A stretch of 64,000 bases of DNA from CAWBAT01 sp046331665. Lineage in GTDB: Bacteria > Acidobacteriota > Terriglobia > Versatilivoradales > Versatilivoraceae. Below, piece after piece: positions 44,876 to 53,667 of this stretch. Positions within the stretch are counted from its first letter, which is position 1; each line of letters starts with the position of its first letter. The stretch lies in assembly GCA_046331665.1 (NCBI GenBank), contig JAXLQK010000018.1, forward strand, positions 78,283-142,282. The letters run 5' to 3'. The position numbers and the translations under genes are program-made. The notes under the pieces are model-generated. The model worked only from the letters and a program-made list of their open reading frames with translations. It was not told the DNA's origin and did not search any database.

Positions 44876-46156
44876 TCAGGAGCTGGAATGCGCTGAATCA
44901 CTTCTCCGGGCCAATTGCGGATCCATTTTATGAAAGAGCCCGTCTTTGACAATGGCGAGGAAATGGGTGGGGTCTTGGAGTAGCCGCAGATTTTCCAGGG
45001 GATTGCCGGCAACCAATAACAGGTCGGCTAAAAAGCCTTCCTTGATTTGGCCCACTTGAAGCAATGGGCCCATGGCCTCACCACCCGACTTGGTCATGGT
45101 TAAGACGGCTTCCATGGGAGAGAAGCCGAAGGTTTGGACATAGTGATCGATATCCCGGGCATTTTGTCCGTGGTTGGTCACCTCGAAACCATAGTCTCCC
45201 CCTCCCAGGATTCTCACGCCGCGTTGTCGGAGGGCATTCAAACTGCGGCGGGCGGCTTCCAGTTCTCCCACATAGATGGCATGTTCCTTCCTCCCCTTCT
45301 CTCCTTCGGCTTCATACTTCTTGAGCAGGGCCACGGTGTAACCGATGTTGGGGCTGACGAAGAGCCGGTCCCGGTGGGCTTCGAGCATGTCGAGGGCTTC
45401 CTGGTCGGCAAAGGTGGCGTGATAAATGATGGTGGCTCCATGGCGGATGCAGCGCTTGATCGACTCGGCGCTTCTGGCATGGGCACTGATGCGGCGTCCG
45501 CGGGCATGCACCTCTTCGGCTACCACAGCGACTTCGGCCTCACTCATCACCGTTTGTTCGGAGTCAGCATAGGGAATCCCCGTATCTCCGGATACGATCA
45601 ATTTCACGATGTCGACCCCTTCGCGGATGAGTTCCCGCACCACGCGCCGGTAATTTTCAGGACCGTCGAGCACAATGGCAATGGCATCACGGCGCATGTG
45701 ATAGCGATTCATGTCGATCAGTCCGCCCGTCACGGTGAGCCAGGGAGTCGCCGCCAGCAATCGGGGACCGGGGAATCGTCCGGCATCAATGGCGTTGCGC
45801 ATGACGACGTCGAGGCGCGGTTTGACCGAACCGGCGCTGATGCAACTGGTGAATCCATAGTCGAGGTAGAATTTCGCGTTATCCATCGCCAGAAGAGTAT
45901 GCTCTTCGGGGGGAAGCGCTCCCAGGCTGATGATGTCGTCGGAGTTGTTGAGGCCGAGATGGGTGTGAGATTCGACCAATCCCGGCATCAGATAGGCGCC
46001 CCGGCCGTCGATTAACTTATGATTTTGGCGCGGGATGGAGTTTTTTCCCCGACCGATGGTTTTAATTCGATTCCCTTCCAGCAAGACTTCCCCGGCGTAG
46101 GGGGCTGTCCCGGTGCAGTCCAACACATTCACATTGGTAAACAAGGTGCCTTCCAT
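44876..46156 (-). CDS. Amidohydrolase family protein (metal-dependent, imidazolonepropionase-like)
   Basis: 426 residues; ATG behind TAGGAGCGG. Metal ligands are visible in ESHTHLG (HxH), DIVKLIVSGD (likely carboxylated Lys), ISAHARS, IIYHATF and GGGDYGFE (Asp). GADLLLVAG-type ending (ADLLLVAGNPLENL) is typical of the AmmO/prolidase-like amidohydrolase group. It hydrolyses an amide or lactam of unknown identity. An isomerase gene precedes it by 102 bp on the same strand, and the two may form an operon. Confidence 0.82.
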   Translation of the reverse strand: MEGTLFTNVNVLDCTGTAPYAGEVLLEGNRIKTIGRGKNSIPRQNHKLIDGRGAYLMPGLVESHTHLGLNNSDDIISLGALPPEEHTLLAMDNAKFYLDYGFTSCISAGSVKPRLDVVMRNAIDAGRFPGPRLLAATPWLTVTGGLIDMNRYHMRRDAIAIVLDGPENYRRVVRELIREGVDIVKLIVSGDTGIPYADSEQTVMSEAEVAVVAEEVHARGRRISAHARSAESIKRCIRHGATIIYHATFADQEALDMLEAHRDRLFVSPNIGYTVALLKKYEAEGEKGRKEHAIYVGELEAARRSLNALRQRGVRILGGGDYGFEVTNHGQNARDIDHYVQTFGFSPMEAVLTMTKSGGEAMGPLLQVGQIKEGFLADLLLVAGNPLENLRLLQDPTHFLAIVKDGLFHKMDPQLARRSDSAHSSS

Positions 46157-46258
46157 GACTCCGCTCCTATGAAGATTGATCTGGTCTGAAATCCTATCCT
46201 GAATCCTGCTCTCGATTCGGGCCTGGCGATCCCTTGGCTCTTTGCCTTCGCCAGGGGC

Positions 46259-47251
46259 TCACGGGCCAAACGCCGCATCAAAAGCAATACGCGAAGGGCT
46301 GAAATTTATTTTTCGGGCAAAGGTGCAGGCTTCCTGCGCTCCCTGTTCCCGGTCCATTCCCGAGTCTTCCCATTCCACCGACAGCGGTCCATTGTATCCA
46401 ATCTGATTCAGTTGGCGGATGATGGCTTCAAAGTTGACCGTCCCATGCCCCAGAGAGCGGAAATCCCAACCCCGATCGGGATGGCCGAAATTCAAGTGCG
46501 AGCAAAGCAGGCCGCTTCTTCCGTTCAACTGCAATGCGGCATCCTTCAAATGGACGTGGTAAATGCGGTCGGGAAATTCGCGCAGGAAGTTGACCGGATC
46601 CACCAACTGCCAGACAAAGTGGCTGGGATCAAAATTAAATCCAAACGATTTTCGATAGTTCACCGCTTCCAGAGCCCGTTTCGTGGTCAGCACATCAAAG
46701 GCAATCTCGGTGAAATGGACTTCCAGGCAAAAACGAACCCCACACTGGTCATAGACGTCTAGAATCGGGTTCCACGTCTCGGCAAAAGATCGATACCCTT
46801 CTTCAATCATGGCTTCCGAGACCGGGGGGAATTGATAGAACAAATGCCAGATCGGCGAGCCGGTAAATCCGGTGACGAGGTTCAACCCCAGATTCTTGGC
46901 GGCTTGGGCGGTGCGCTTCATGGCTTCCACTGCCCAGGCGCGCTTCCGCTCCGGATTGCCGGCGAGCTCCGTCGGAGCAAAGCCATCGGACCGCCGGTCG
47001 TTAAATGGGTCGCAGACCATTTGACCGGCCAGATGATTGGAGATGGCGTAGAGTTGGAGTCGATGTTTTTCGAGAATCGCTTTTTGTTTACGGCAATAGG
47101 CGAGATCTTCGGAGGCTCGGAAAACGTCCAGATGATCTCCGCGGCAGGCCAGCTCCAGGCCATCGTATCCCCATCTGGCCGCCTTTTGAGCCAATTCCTC
47201 CAGCGGCATGTCGGTCCATTGTCCCGTATATAAAGTAATAGGGCGGCCCAT
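46259..47251 (-). CDS. Sugar phosphate isomerase/epimerase (TIM barrel)
   Basis: 330 residues; the ATG at 47251 follows AAGGAAA. Xylose-isomerase-like barrel: KAARWGYDGLELACRGDHLD, FCLEVHFTEIAFD (metal Glu), FGFNFDPSHFVWQ (Asp, His), IYHVHLKDA and PLSVEWEDSGMDR (Glu). The YDGLELACRGDHLD segment and overall length match the inosose dehydratase/IolE-like and hydroxypyruvate-isomerase-like subgroup. Probably co-transcribed with the downstream amidohydrolase. Confidence 0.8.
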   Translation of the reverse strand: MGRPITLYTGQWTDMPLEELAQKAARWGYDGLELACRGDHLDVFRASEDLAYCRKQKAILEKHRLQLYAISNHLAGQMVCDPFNDRRSDGFAPTELAGNPERKRAWAVEAMKRTAQAAKNLGLNLVTGFTGSPIWHLFYQFPPVSEAMIEEGYRSFAETWNPILDVYDQCGVRFCLEVHFTEIAFDVLTTKRALEAVNYRKSFGFNFDPSHFVWQLVDPVNFLREFPDRIYHVHLKDAALQLNGRSGLLCSHLNFGHPDRGWDFRSLGHGTVNFEAIIRQLNQIGYNGPLSVEWEDSGMDREQGAQEACTFARKINFSPSRIAFDAAFGP

Positions 47252-47871
47252 GCGAAATTTCCTTCACCCAAGAATTTCAATCGATTGATTGCAGGGCTCA
47301 ATCAAAACGTATCTTCTGATCTAGTGAGAGCCTGCTTTTATTTTTGACGCGGAGTACGACTTTCAGGGATTCATCATACCAGATCTTAGGCTTCTCTTAG
47401 TAGCGACCAGAGATTGGATACTACGAGAGAGGAGATACATTTCAAGAATCACTGAAAGGACGCCGGGGCAAAGAGGAAATGTTATTGGTGTAGAGCACTT
47501 CCTACGGTTCCGTATCTTCCTCGTTTGGCAGCCGCGATTGAGGGGCGTAGGATGTGCCCTCAACCGCGGGCATTTGTTAAAAACCTGCGATTGCCCCAAA
47601 AGATCGGCAATCGCGGCTACCCGCTTGGTAGTTACCAACTTCCTGAATGTGGGAGGCTGCCTCCGGCAGGCGATTGAAGGGGCTTCAAGAGCAAAATCGC
47701 CGGTGGGGACACCGCCTCCCACTTTCGTAATTGGCTGCAATCGCGGCTACCCGATCCCCAAGTAGGACTTGCTGAAATTCCCCTCCCCTGGAGGGGTGTA
47801 GGGGTGGGTCTCTGAATTGTGTTTTCGTCCATTGAACTGCTTCTGAAGTGCCTATGAGAATTAAGGGAAAG
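47252..47871. other. Intergenic region rich in degenerate repeats
   Basis: 620 bp without a credible gene. It contains repeated CGCGGCTACCCG-like segments, a GTGGGAGGC...GCCTCCCAC inverted pair (about 47649-47720) and a CCCCTCCCC/GGAGGGGTG palindrome with GGGGTGGG tail (about 47780-47815), related to 5622-5690. Confidence 0.5.
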
Positions 47872-47872
47872 C

Positions 47873-47905
47873 CCACGAAGAACGCGCCAGGCGCGTTCTT
47901 CGTGG
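47873..47905. repeat. Palindromic repeat R, copy 1
   Basis: Perfect 15-bp arms CCACGAAGAACGCGC/GCGCGTTCTTCGTGG with a 3-base loop, preceded by AAAGC and followed by CTAC. It could also end transcription of the gene that stops at 47921. Relatives at 49656, 50942 and 54981. Confidence 0.7.
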
Positions 47906-47920
47906 CTACCCACAAACGAG

Positions 47921-49297
47921 TCAATGCTTGTGCCAGGAATTAAATCCCTCTATTCGATGCTTCATTAAGTCGCGAATATCTTTCCCAGGCCCATCACAGT
48001 GCATGATGTTTAGACCCACGACTTTGTTATTGATCCCTTCATCCAAGACGTTGGCTTTTCCCCCAGAACCGACCACCAGGGAGTCCGTGGTGGGGATAGG
48101 GGAACCGTCTAACACTGACGGGTATGTCATGAGTCCGATGCGTGCAGTATCCGCCGTCACTCCGTTAACATTGTTTAATATAAGCTTGCATTTCGTGCTT
48201 CCCTCTACGGTAATCCCAAACAATCCACTTCCTGTAATGCGATTGTTCCAAATCACCGTCCCCTCCGTGAAAACAGTTTCAATACCAGCAAAGGCAGATC
48301 CATCTGCTGAAGGCCCAATGACGATATCATTGTTGGAAATGACGGCATCGGCCTTTTTTCCCATCCCGAAGGGTGGACCAAAATCCACAATCCCGATGCC
48401 ATCCTCGAGACTTCCACTAGGCTTTAAACTGTTGTGATCAATCAGGTAAGAGGTGGGCAATTCAACCGATTGTTCTTGATATGCAACAAAACAGGCCCAC
48501 GCGGCGCCGCCGCAGCTCGAATTATTGTGCGAAATCTCAACCTTAGAATTACTGAGGTCAAGCAAGTACCCTGCCGCAACAACGTTCGCAATGAAATTCC
48601 CGGCTGAGGCTGAACCTCCGATGGTGACGCGTGCATCACGAAGGGAATCAACCCAAATCCCGATTATGCTGTTTATTAATCTACAGCTTGAGATACGAAA
48701 CGTGCCCGGAAGTTGGGATGCAAGAGGATATGGTTCAAACTTGGGTCCCGCGATTAGGCCAGCTTCGCCATCAAGCCCCACCCGCTCAACCACAACATTC
48801 ATCCGCAATTCACCCCTGAAATCCAATAGGGCGAATATAAGAGTAGTATAGAATACGCCGTTTAAATCGTACCATCCGTCTGGGATTGGTATGGGTTCCA
48901 CAACTTTAAGGGTCATGTCTGAAACCACGATGTCGCCTTCCAGGAACGTGACCAGGTTGGGGTATGGGTTGCCGAGGCTCGGCGGGTTCAAAGTGCAAGG
49001 GTTATCAGGGTTGCCCTTCAGGGGGAGGGCTTGAATGATTGTTACGTCCATGCCCTTTCCTTTGAACGTCCCGTGAAAGTTCTCGGCGAAGAGTTGAGTC
49101 GACTTATAGGTTCCAGCGGTAAGCTGGACGGTACAGCCCGGCCCATGGGCAACGCAGTCGTCGAGAGCTGCCTGCAAGACGACTGTGTCGTCTGTCCCAT
49201 TAGGAGCTGGTACATTGATGGTCAATGTTGCAGAATATGCGGAAAGCGAGAAAGCAAAGATTATGACTAGCGCAAGAAGAGATGTTTTCCTGTTCAT
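47921..49297 (-). CDS. Secreted right-handed beta-helix protein
   Basis: 458 residues from the ATG at 49297 behind GGGAGGATAGAT. Signal peptide MNRKTSLLALVIIFAFSLSAYSA. Then TINVPAPNGTDDTVVLQAALDDC, the opening of pectate-lyase-like beta-helices, and ladder-like turns with Asn and Gly (ISNNDIVIGPSAD, VIWNNRITGSGLFGI, LILNNVNGVTADT). It resembles polysaccharide-acting parallel beta-helix proteins, but no catalytic residues can be assigned. It has the conserved leader (49298-49430). Confidence 0.7.
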   Translation of the reverse strand: MNRKTSLLALVIIFAFSLSAYSATLTINVPAPNGTDDTVVLQAALDDCVAHGPGCTVQLTAGTYKSTQLFAENFHGTFKGKGMDVTIIQALPLKGNPDNPCTLNPPSLGNPYPNLVTFLEGDIVVSDMTLKVVEPIPIPDGWYDLNGVFYTTLIFALLDFRGELRMNVVVERVGLDGEAGLIAGPKFEPYPLASQLPGTFRISSCRLINSIIGIWVDSLRDARVTIGGSASAGNFIANVVAAGYLLDLSNSKVEISHNNSSCGGAAWACFVAYQEQSVELPTSYLIDHNSLKPSGSLEDGIGIVDFGPPFGMGKKADAVISNNDIVIGPSADGSAFAGIETVFTEGTVIWNNRITGSGLFGITVEGSTKCKLILNNVNGVTADTARIGLMTYPSVLDGSPIPTTDSLVVGSGGKANVLDEGINNKVVGLNIMHCDGPGKDIRDLMKHRIEGFNSWHKH

Positions 49298-49430
49298 ATC
49301 TATCCTCCCTTCTGACCAAAAACTACCGCATGATTTTTGGCTGGACACCCCTGCTGGCGGGTCTGGAGAGTGCGGTACGAGCCCTGCAGGCTCGCCTCAT
49401 AGATTCATCGAGGACCTCCTTTCAAGATAC
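49298..49430 (-). promoter_or_regulatory. Conserved leader RNA, copy 1
   Basis: Read on the minus strand: AAAGGAGG (about 49421-49414) then ATGAATCTATGA (mini-ORF MNL, 49408-49397); hairpin CGAGCC-TGCAG-GGCTCG (49394-49378); ACCGCA (49376-49371) which can pair with TGCGGT (49330-49325); then GGGAGGA and the gene ATG at 49297. The same order is found in copies 2 and 3, with compensating changes in the hairpin of copy 3. Confidence 0.6.
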
Positions 49431-49491
49431 TTGAATGTTTCATAGAACGAATTCCGGGAGGGTGGAGTTCCGCAACGGGGTTCATTCAGCT

Positions 49492-49584
49492 AGGGCTGGG
49501 ACACCCTCGTCCCGTCGTGAATAGGCACCGCGAGGGTGCGGCGTCTGCAAAGTTGTAGGCCGGGTCACCGATCCGGCGTAGGCC
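49492..49584. repeat. Repeat B, copy 1
   Basis: GGGCTGGGACACCCTCG with an inverted CGAGGGTGC, then GGCGTCTGCAAAGTTGTAG and GCCGGGTC...GATCCGGC. About 80% identical by eye to 50708-50796; a fragment occurs near 54878-54910. Confidence 0.6.
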
Positions 49585-49655
49585 AAATTCAGGGTTGACG
49601 CCCAGTGAGGTCAACGGGCTTACAGCTATTCCTACTTATCCGACCTACGAAAAGA

Positions 49656-49688
49656 CCATGAAGAACGCAACAGCCGCGTTCTTCGTGG
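49656..49688. repeat. Palindromic repeat R, copy 2
   Basis: CCATGAAGAACGC/GCGTTCTTCGTGG, 13-bp arms with one G-T mismatch, flanked by AAAGA and CTAC. Confidence 0.6.
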
Positions 49689-49715
49689 CTACTGGCTCTG
49701 CGGCATTATGGTGAA

Positions 49716-50519
49716 CTATCGAAGCACGGCTACCTGATCAATCTTCACCACCATGTCCGAATAAACCCGGCTACTTATGCAATTACTTGGTGAAGTTTGA
49801 AGCATCACCACCCTGTACCGATAGAGGGGCTCTAAGGTATCGGGGATCGAGTAAGGGACAGCCATCTCGATTGGCGGTCGAAGGGGGAATAGGTGCTGTA
49901 AGCCGTAAACGATTCGTTTGTTAGGCTTGTCCCAGCGCACCCAGATCCTCACGGTCTCTCCGATCTTAACAGTACCCAGACTTACCGAGCCCAAGTTGTA
50001 CGGCGGTACCGATCGAGCTCGAGGACTGTTAGTCAGACCACCAACAGTAATTGGCTGGTCAACCCCGCCAGGATACATGAAGAGGTTTCCTTCCACGTCA
50101 TCAATCTGGTTACCTTCTCCGGAGTTGAAGAATGTAGCTCTCAAGCCCATCTGACCCAAAAGCCACCCGCTAGAATCACAGGAGTTGCCTATTGCTCGTG
50201 TCACCGTCAACATAGCCGCTATTCCTATGATCCCCGTTGGGTCAGCCACCTCCAAGCCGTTCTGAGCCCAGTTTGGTTGATTGTCCTGAATATAGTGGTT
50301 GCCGTAGCTACGGATCCGCAGCATGAGCGAGCCGTTTTGTATCTGGCGCTCGTAGTCGAGCACGTCCCTGTTTGTTGTTCCCCCGCCGAACCAGAGATCC
50401 GGGTTGATCAGAGGCCCCCTAAACTGATCATAAATCGCCCAAGTTTGGGCGCTCAGTGGTAGTGCCACAAGGAACATTAATATAACAGGGGAAACGTATC
50501 TAAGTCTTAGACCTTTCAT
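49716..50519 (-). CDS. Secreted protein with probable lectin/laminin-G-like fold
   Basis: 267 residues; the ATG at 50519 follows GGAGGATCGTC. Signal peptide MKGLRLRYVSPVILMFLVALPLSAQ. The body (WAIYDQFRGPLINPDLWFGGGTTNR, NGSLMLRIRSYGN, GETVRIWVRWDKPNKRIVYGL) has the alternating pattern of concanavalin-A-like sandwich domains that bind glycans. No catalytic motif is visible. It carries conserved leader copy 2 and is bordered by repeats B and R. Confidence 0.55.
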   Translation of the reverse strand: MKGLRLRYVSPVILMFLVALPLSAQTWAIYDQFRGPLINPDLWFGGGTTNRDVLDYERQIQNGSLMLRIRSYGNHYIQDNQPNWAQNGLEVADPTGIIGIAAMLTVTRAIGNSCDSSGWLLGQMGLRATFFNSGEGNQIDDVEGNLFMYPGGVDQPITVGGLTNSPRARSVPPYNLGSVSLGTVKIGETVRIWVRWDKPNKRIVYGLQHLFPLRPPIEMAVPYSIPDTLEPLYRYRVVMLQTSPSNCISSRVYSDMVVKIDQVAVLR

Positions 50520-50646
50520 GACGATCCTCCTTCCGACCAGAAACTACCGCATGACTGCTGAATGTACGTCGCTGCTAGCGGGTCTGGGGGTGCGGTACGA
50601 GCCCTGCAGGCTAGCCTCGCAGATTCATAGAGGAACTCCTTTCAAG
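50520..50646 (-). promoter_or_regulatory. Conserved leader RNA, copy 2
   Basis: AAAGGAG then ATGAATCTGCGAGGCTAG (mini-ORF MNLRG, 50628-50611); hairpin AGCC-TGCAG-GGCT; ACCGCA (50596-50591) facing TGCGGT (50551-50546); GGAGGATCGTC before the gene ATG. Nearly the whole upstream block down to repeat R is homologous to that of copy 1. Confidence 0.6.
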
Positions 50647-50707
50647 TAGTTCAATGTCTCATATAACAAATTACTGGCGGAGCTCCGCGGCGGCATTAGT
50701 TCGGTTG

Positions 50708-50796
50708 GGGCTGGGACGCCCTCGTCCCGCTGTGAAAGCGCCGCGAGGGCGCGGCGTCTCCAAAGTTGCTGGCCGGGTCCGCTGACGCGGCGTTGC
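50708..50796. repeat. Repeat B, copy 2
   Basis: GGGCTGGGACGCCCTCG, inverted CGAGGGCGC, GGCGTCTCCAAAGTTGCTG, then GCCGGGTCCGCTGACGCGGC. Same order as 49492-49584. Confidence 0.6.
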
Positions 50797-50941
50797 CCGC
50801 TCTTTAATCTCCAGCATTCTCAATCGTTCCATTACTGGCTGGCTCCGTCAGGAGCCTTCTGTTTATAGTCTCCTGCTAAAATTAATTTTTTAAGCTCCAG
50901 AGGAGCGGCCTGCGAATCCCGGATGGAAATTCATGAAAAGC

Positions 50942-50974
50942 CCACGATGAACGCAGCGGACGCGTTCCTCGTGG
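50942..50974. repeat. Palindromic repeat R, copy 3
   Basis: CCACGATGAACGC/GCGTTCCTCGTGG with one mismatch, flanked by AAAGC and CTAC. Confidence 0.6.
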
Positions 50975-51323
50975 CTACCAGCTCGAAAGGGTTCACTTTC
51001 TACGCAGACATCGCAGAAAAAGCGGTGAGCCGCCCATGATTTCCTCAGCTAGCAAATCTGCCGTAGGGCCCAATACCGTGAGACCTCATGTTCTGGTTCT
51101 CGCAGAATTGGACCCTCCGGACCATCGGCTCGTCTGGAAGGGCCTGATCAGCAATCTTCTCCAGTAAGATCTTTTTATTGAGCACAAATCTAGTCCCTAA
51201 TTGCAAACATCTGCCCATTTACGCCGCAGTTGGTAAAATATAAGGGCGCCAGGCAGGTTCCCGTCAGCCTCTCAACCAAACCGGATCCCACCCGACTGCG
51301 CCCTTTTGAATTGATTACAAGTT
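50975..51323. other. Intergenic region, nothing further recognised
   Basis: 349 bp between repeat R and the HAF-repeat gene stop. No gene or clear hairpin supported. Confidence 0.35.
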
Positions 51324-52466
51324 TTACGGCTTCTGCTTTGAACGGATTCGCTCAATTACCCCGTGGTCGTAAGTTCCGTCGTTGTACCAACCGCTAGCGA
51401 CCCCAATATTGTTAATCCTCCTCCCGTAACTTGACGTTCCGGGATAGCCAAGGGGTTCAATGAAATTTAGATCGGAAAGGGTCCATCGAACAGCACGCAT
51501 CTGGCCTTCGCTGTCCACGCTCGCGCCCACCATCTCCCCTTTGTTGTTTATCCCATCTATCTCATTCCAGGCAAAACCATTCCCCAAAGTTCCGAAGTTG
51601 CCGCCCGACAAAGTGGGAAGTATGGTGAGTCTCCATGGGCTTTTCCGAGGGCCGCTGGGTTTCCACACTGTCGGAAAAGACAAACTGAAATCCTGCGTGA
51701 AGACATATCCGATGACTTCGCCGACATCATTGATATCGCCTGCTCCACCATGGTAGTAGAAGGAGGTGGTTTCGAGTTTCATCGGTTTCCATTCTTTGCC
51801 GCCTTTTATGGGGATCCAAATCACGGGTTCATATTTAAGAATCACCACGTCGAAGCCGTTTCCCACGATCTGCCCCTTATTGTTAACGGCCCAGCATTCC
51901 CAATTGTTGACCTGCTCAAGGCCATCCGTGTTGAGTTCGTGGATGGTCCACGTTTTTCCAGAATGATCTGGAGTCCAGACGACGGGTCTCCAAGTACTTG
52001 GATCGATCATGCCACTGTGGCCCACGATGAATCCGGTGTCGCTAACCCCCTGAGCCTGGCTAGTTACATGACCTGGCAACGTGCCGAGATCCACGTTCGC
52101 CCCGAGCTTCCGCGGCCGGGCAAAAGCGTGAGTGTTGCCATTCGCCAATTCAGCATAACCAACCACAATGCCGGAGTTGTTCACATCCGTCGCCCAGGAA
52201 TTTTCTCCACCTAACGTCCCCAGGTCGATCATCTTGAAGGCATCTTGTCCTCGTGTCGAGACTACGAACGCATGAGTCAAACCATACTCGTTGTCACCCA
52301 TGCCAACCACATCGCCTACGTCATTGAGGTCCTGTCCCTGGCTCCAAATTCCCCCGGGCAGCGTTCCCAATTCAATAGTTTGGGCCTGGGCCGCTTGCCA
52401 ACTGCCAGATAACAGCAGGATGAGTGTGACTATCGCAGCGATGATGAAATATGTTTTCCTATTCAT
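51324..52466 (-). CDS. Secreted HAF-repeat protein
   Basis: 380 residues; the ATG at 52466 follows AGGAGGATCGTC. Signal peptide MNRKTYFIIAAIVTLILLLSGSWQAAQA. Several repeats of the HAF type: LGTLPGGIWSQGQDLNDVGDVVG, LGTLGGENSWATDVNNSGIVVGYA, LGTLPGHVTSQAQGVSDTGFIVGHS and GINNKGEMVGASVDSEG. They form a beta-propeller-like array in exported proteins of soil bacteria. Function unknown. Conserved leader copy 3 precedes it. Confidence 0.8.
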   Translation of the reverse strand: MNRKTYFIIAAIVTLILLLSGSWQAAQAQTIELGTLPGGIWSQGQDLNDVGDVVGMGDNEYGLTHAFVVSTRGQDAFKMIDLGTLGGENSWATDVNNSGIVVGYAELANGNTHAFARPRKLGANVDLGTLPGHVTSQAQGVSDTGFIVGHSGMIDPSTWRPVVWTPDHSGKTWTIHELNTDGLEQVNNWECWAVNNKGQIVGNGFDVVILKYEPVIWIPIKGGKEWKPMKLETTSFYYHGGAGDINDVGEVIGYVFTQDFSLSFPTVWKPSGPRKSPWRLTILPTLSGGNFGTLGNGFAWNEIDGINNKGEMVGASVDSEGQMRAVRWTLSDLNFIEPLGYPGTSSYGRRINNIGVASGWYNDGTYDHGVIERIRSKQKP

Positions 52467-52590
52467 GACGATCCTCCTAATACTAACAACTACCGCATGT
52501 TGCTCTGGTAAATCCCCTTGAAGTCGGGTCTGTAGGGTGCGGTAGAAGCTCCGCAGCCTCGCATAGCAAGTTCAACGACCACCTCCTTTT
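52467..52590 (-). promoter_or_regulatory. Conserved leader RNA, copy 3 (most diverged)
   Basis: AAAAGGAGG (52590-52582) then TTGAACTTG, opening a 30-codon frame beginning MNLLCEAAEL; hairpin GAGGCT-GCGG-AGCTTC; ACCGCA (52543-52538) facing TGCGGT (52497-52492); AGGAGGATCGTC before the gene ATG. The hairpin is kept although most of its bases differ from copies 1 and 2. Confidence 0.55.
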
Positions 52591-52654
52591 AAAACAGGAA
52601 GATCATAGGGGCTAAACTTTGAGGTTGGCCATTCACGGAGTGGGAGCATACAGA

Positions 52655-53329
52655 TCACCGCCCTGGCGGGGAGACCTTTAGAGGCGCGCTGGCCAGAGAC
52701 TTCCTCAATATGAACAGCGTGCGTCCGCTCACTTTCTGATCGAACTTCAGCTCTTCTCCTTCGACAGCCAGTCGGATTCCATCGCCCTGCTGGTTTTCTG
52801 GTACTTTGCCGATGGCACAGTTCACCTGGAGAATGGCTTCTTTCGGTTTGCCTGTGTCAGGTAAGAGTTGAATACGGAGAAGAACCAGACCCCCCGCCGG
52901 CATCGGGCCAGTCAGAAGCCCTCTGGGAAGCAGTCCCGACGATTTAAATCTCCGTGCGTCTCGCAACAGCGCTCCCGGTGCAATCCCGTAGGAATTGAAT
53001 TTCATGACTTCCGTGGCCTTCCAGATGCCCGTTTCCAGAATCTCCCATTTGGCAGTCTTGTGTGTAAAGGCACCCATAGCGGTAATCGTCTTGCTGGAAG
53101 GATTCATCATCCCAGCGCCGCTGATTTCGATGATTTCCCCATTGGCTGCTTGGGCCACGGCCGGGCAGGCGCTGGAGTCGCTCGGATCGCATACGAATCC
53201 CGAAGCCACCAGCAGGTTGTAATCTCCGGAACTACCCTCCGCTAAGACAGAACAAGAGAACACCACCGTGAACAGCAACGCCATCGTCGACGAGATGAAG
53301 ATTGTCGAAAGCATCTCAGTTCTTGTCAT
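52655..53329 (-). CDS. Secreted protein of unknown function
   Basis: 224 residues from the ATG at 53329 behind AGGTGGGAT. Signal peptide MLSTIFISSTMALLFTVVFSCSVLA. Contains GFVCDPSDSSACPAVAQAANGEIIEISGAG, then GAFTHKT.WEILETGIWKATEV, and a C-terminal stretch VLLRIQLLPDTG...AILQVNCAIGK. Two Cys pairs may form disulfides. I do not recognise the family. This gene lacks the conserved leader of its neighbours. Confidence 0.55.
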   Translation of the reverse strand: MTRTEMLSTIFISSTMALLFTVVFSCSVLAEGSSGDYNLLVASGFVCDPSDSSACPAVAQAANGEIIEISGAGMMNPSSKTITAMGAFTHKTAKWEILETGIWKATEVMKFNSYGIAPGALLRDARRFKSSGLLPRGLLTGPMPAGGLVLLRIQLLPDTGKPKEAILQVNCAIGKVPENQQGDGIRLAVEGEELKFDQKVSGRTLFILRKSLASAPLKVSPPGR

Positions 53330-53667
53330 AAATCCCACCTTTATCCTCAGCGCAGACTTCCGCTTCTGGAAAATCAGAGCTCTCTAAAACACGACCCACA
53401 AATTGTAGTCAAGACTAGAGGTCGCACACCACGATGTCTACGCTGGTCGCGTCGTTGCTATTTCGCCGAGCCGGGCGGATGCTTGCTAAACAGATTGGCA
53501 AGGGCCGAGCCGGCCGGCCCTGATACCACCCAACTACGTTCCCACATGGGCTGTCGGGTCATACAGGATGAGAACCAAAGGAGTTCTTCCTGTTTGGCGC
53601 CCCGTGAAGGAGCCCGGAGCATCAGCGAGAGCAAGAAAACTTGTTGTGTGCAACCTCATGACACATA
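53330..53667. other. Intergenic region, nothing recognised
   Basis: 338 bp. No gene, promoter or strong hairpin stood out. Confidence 0.35.
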
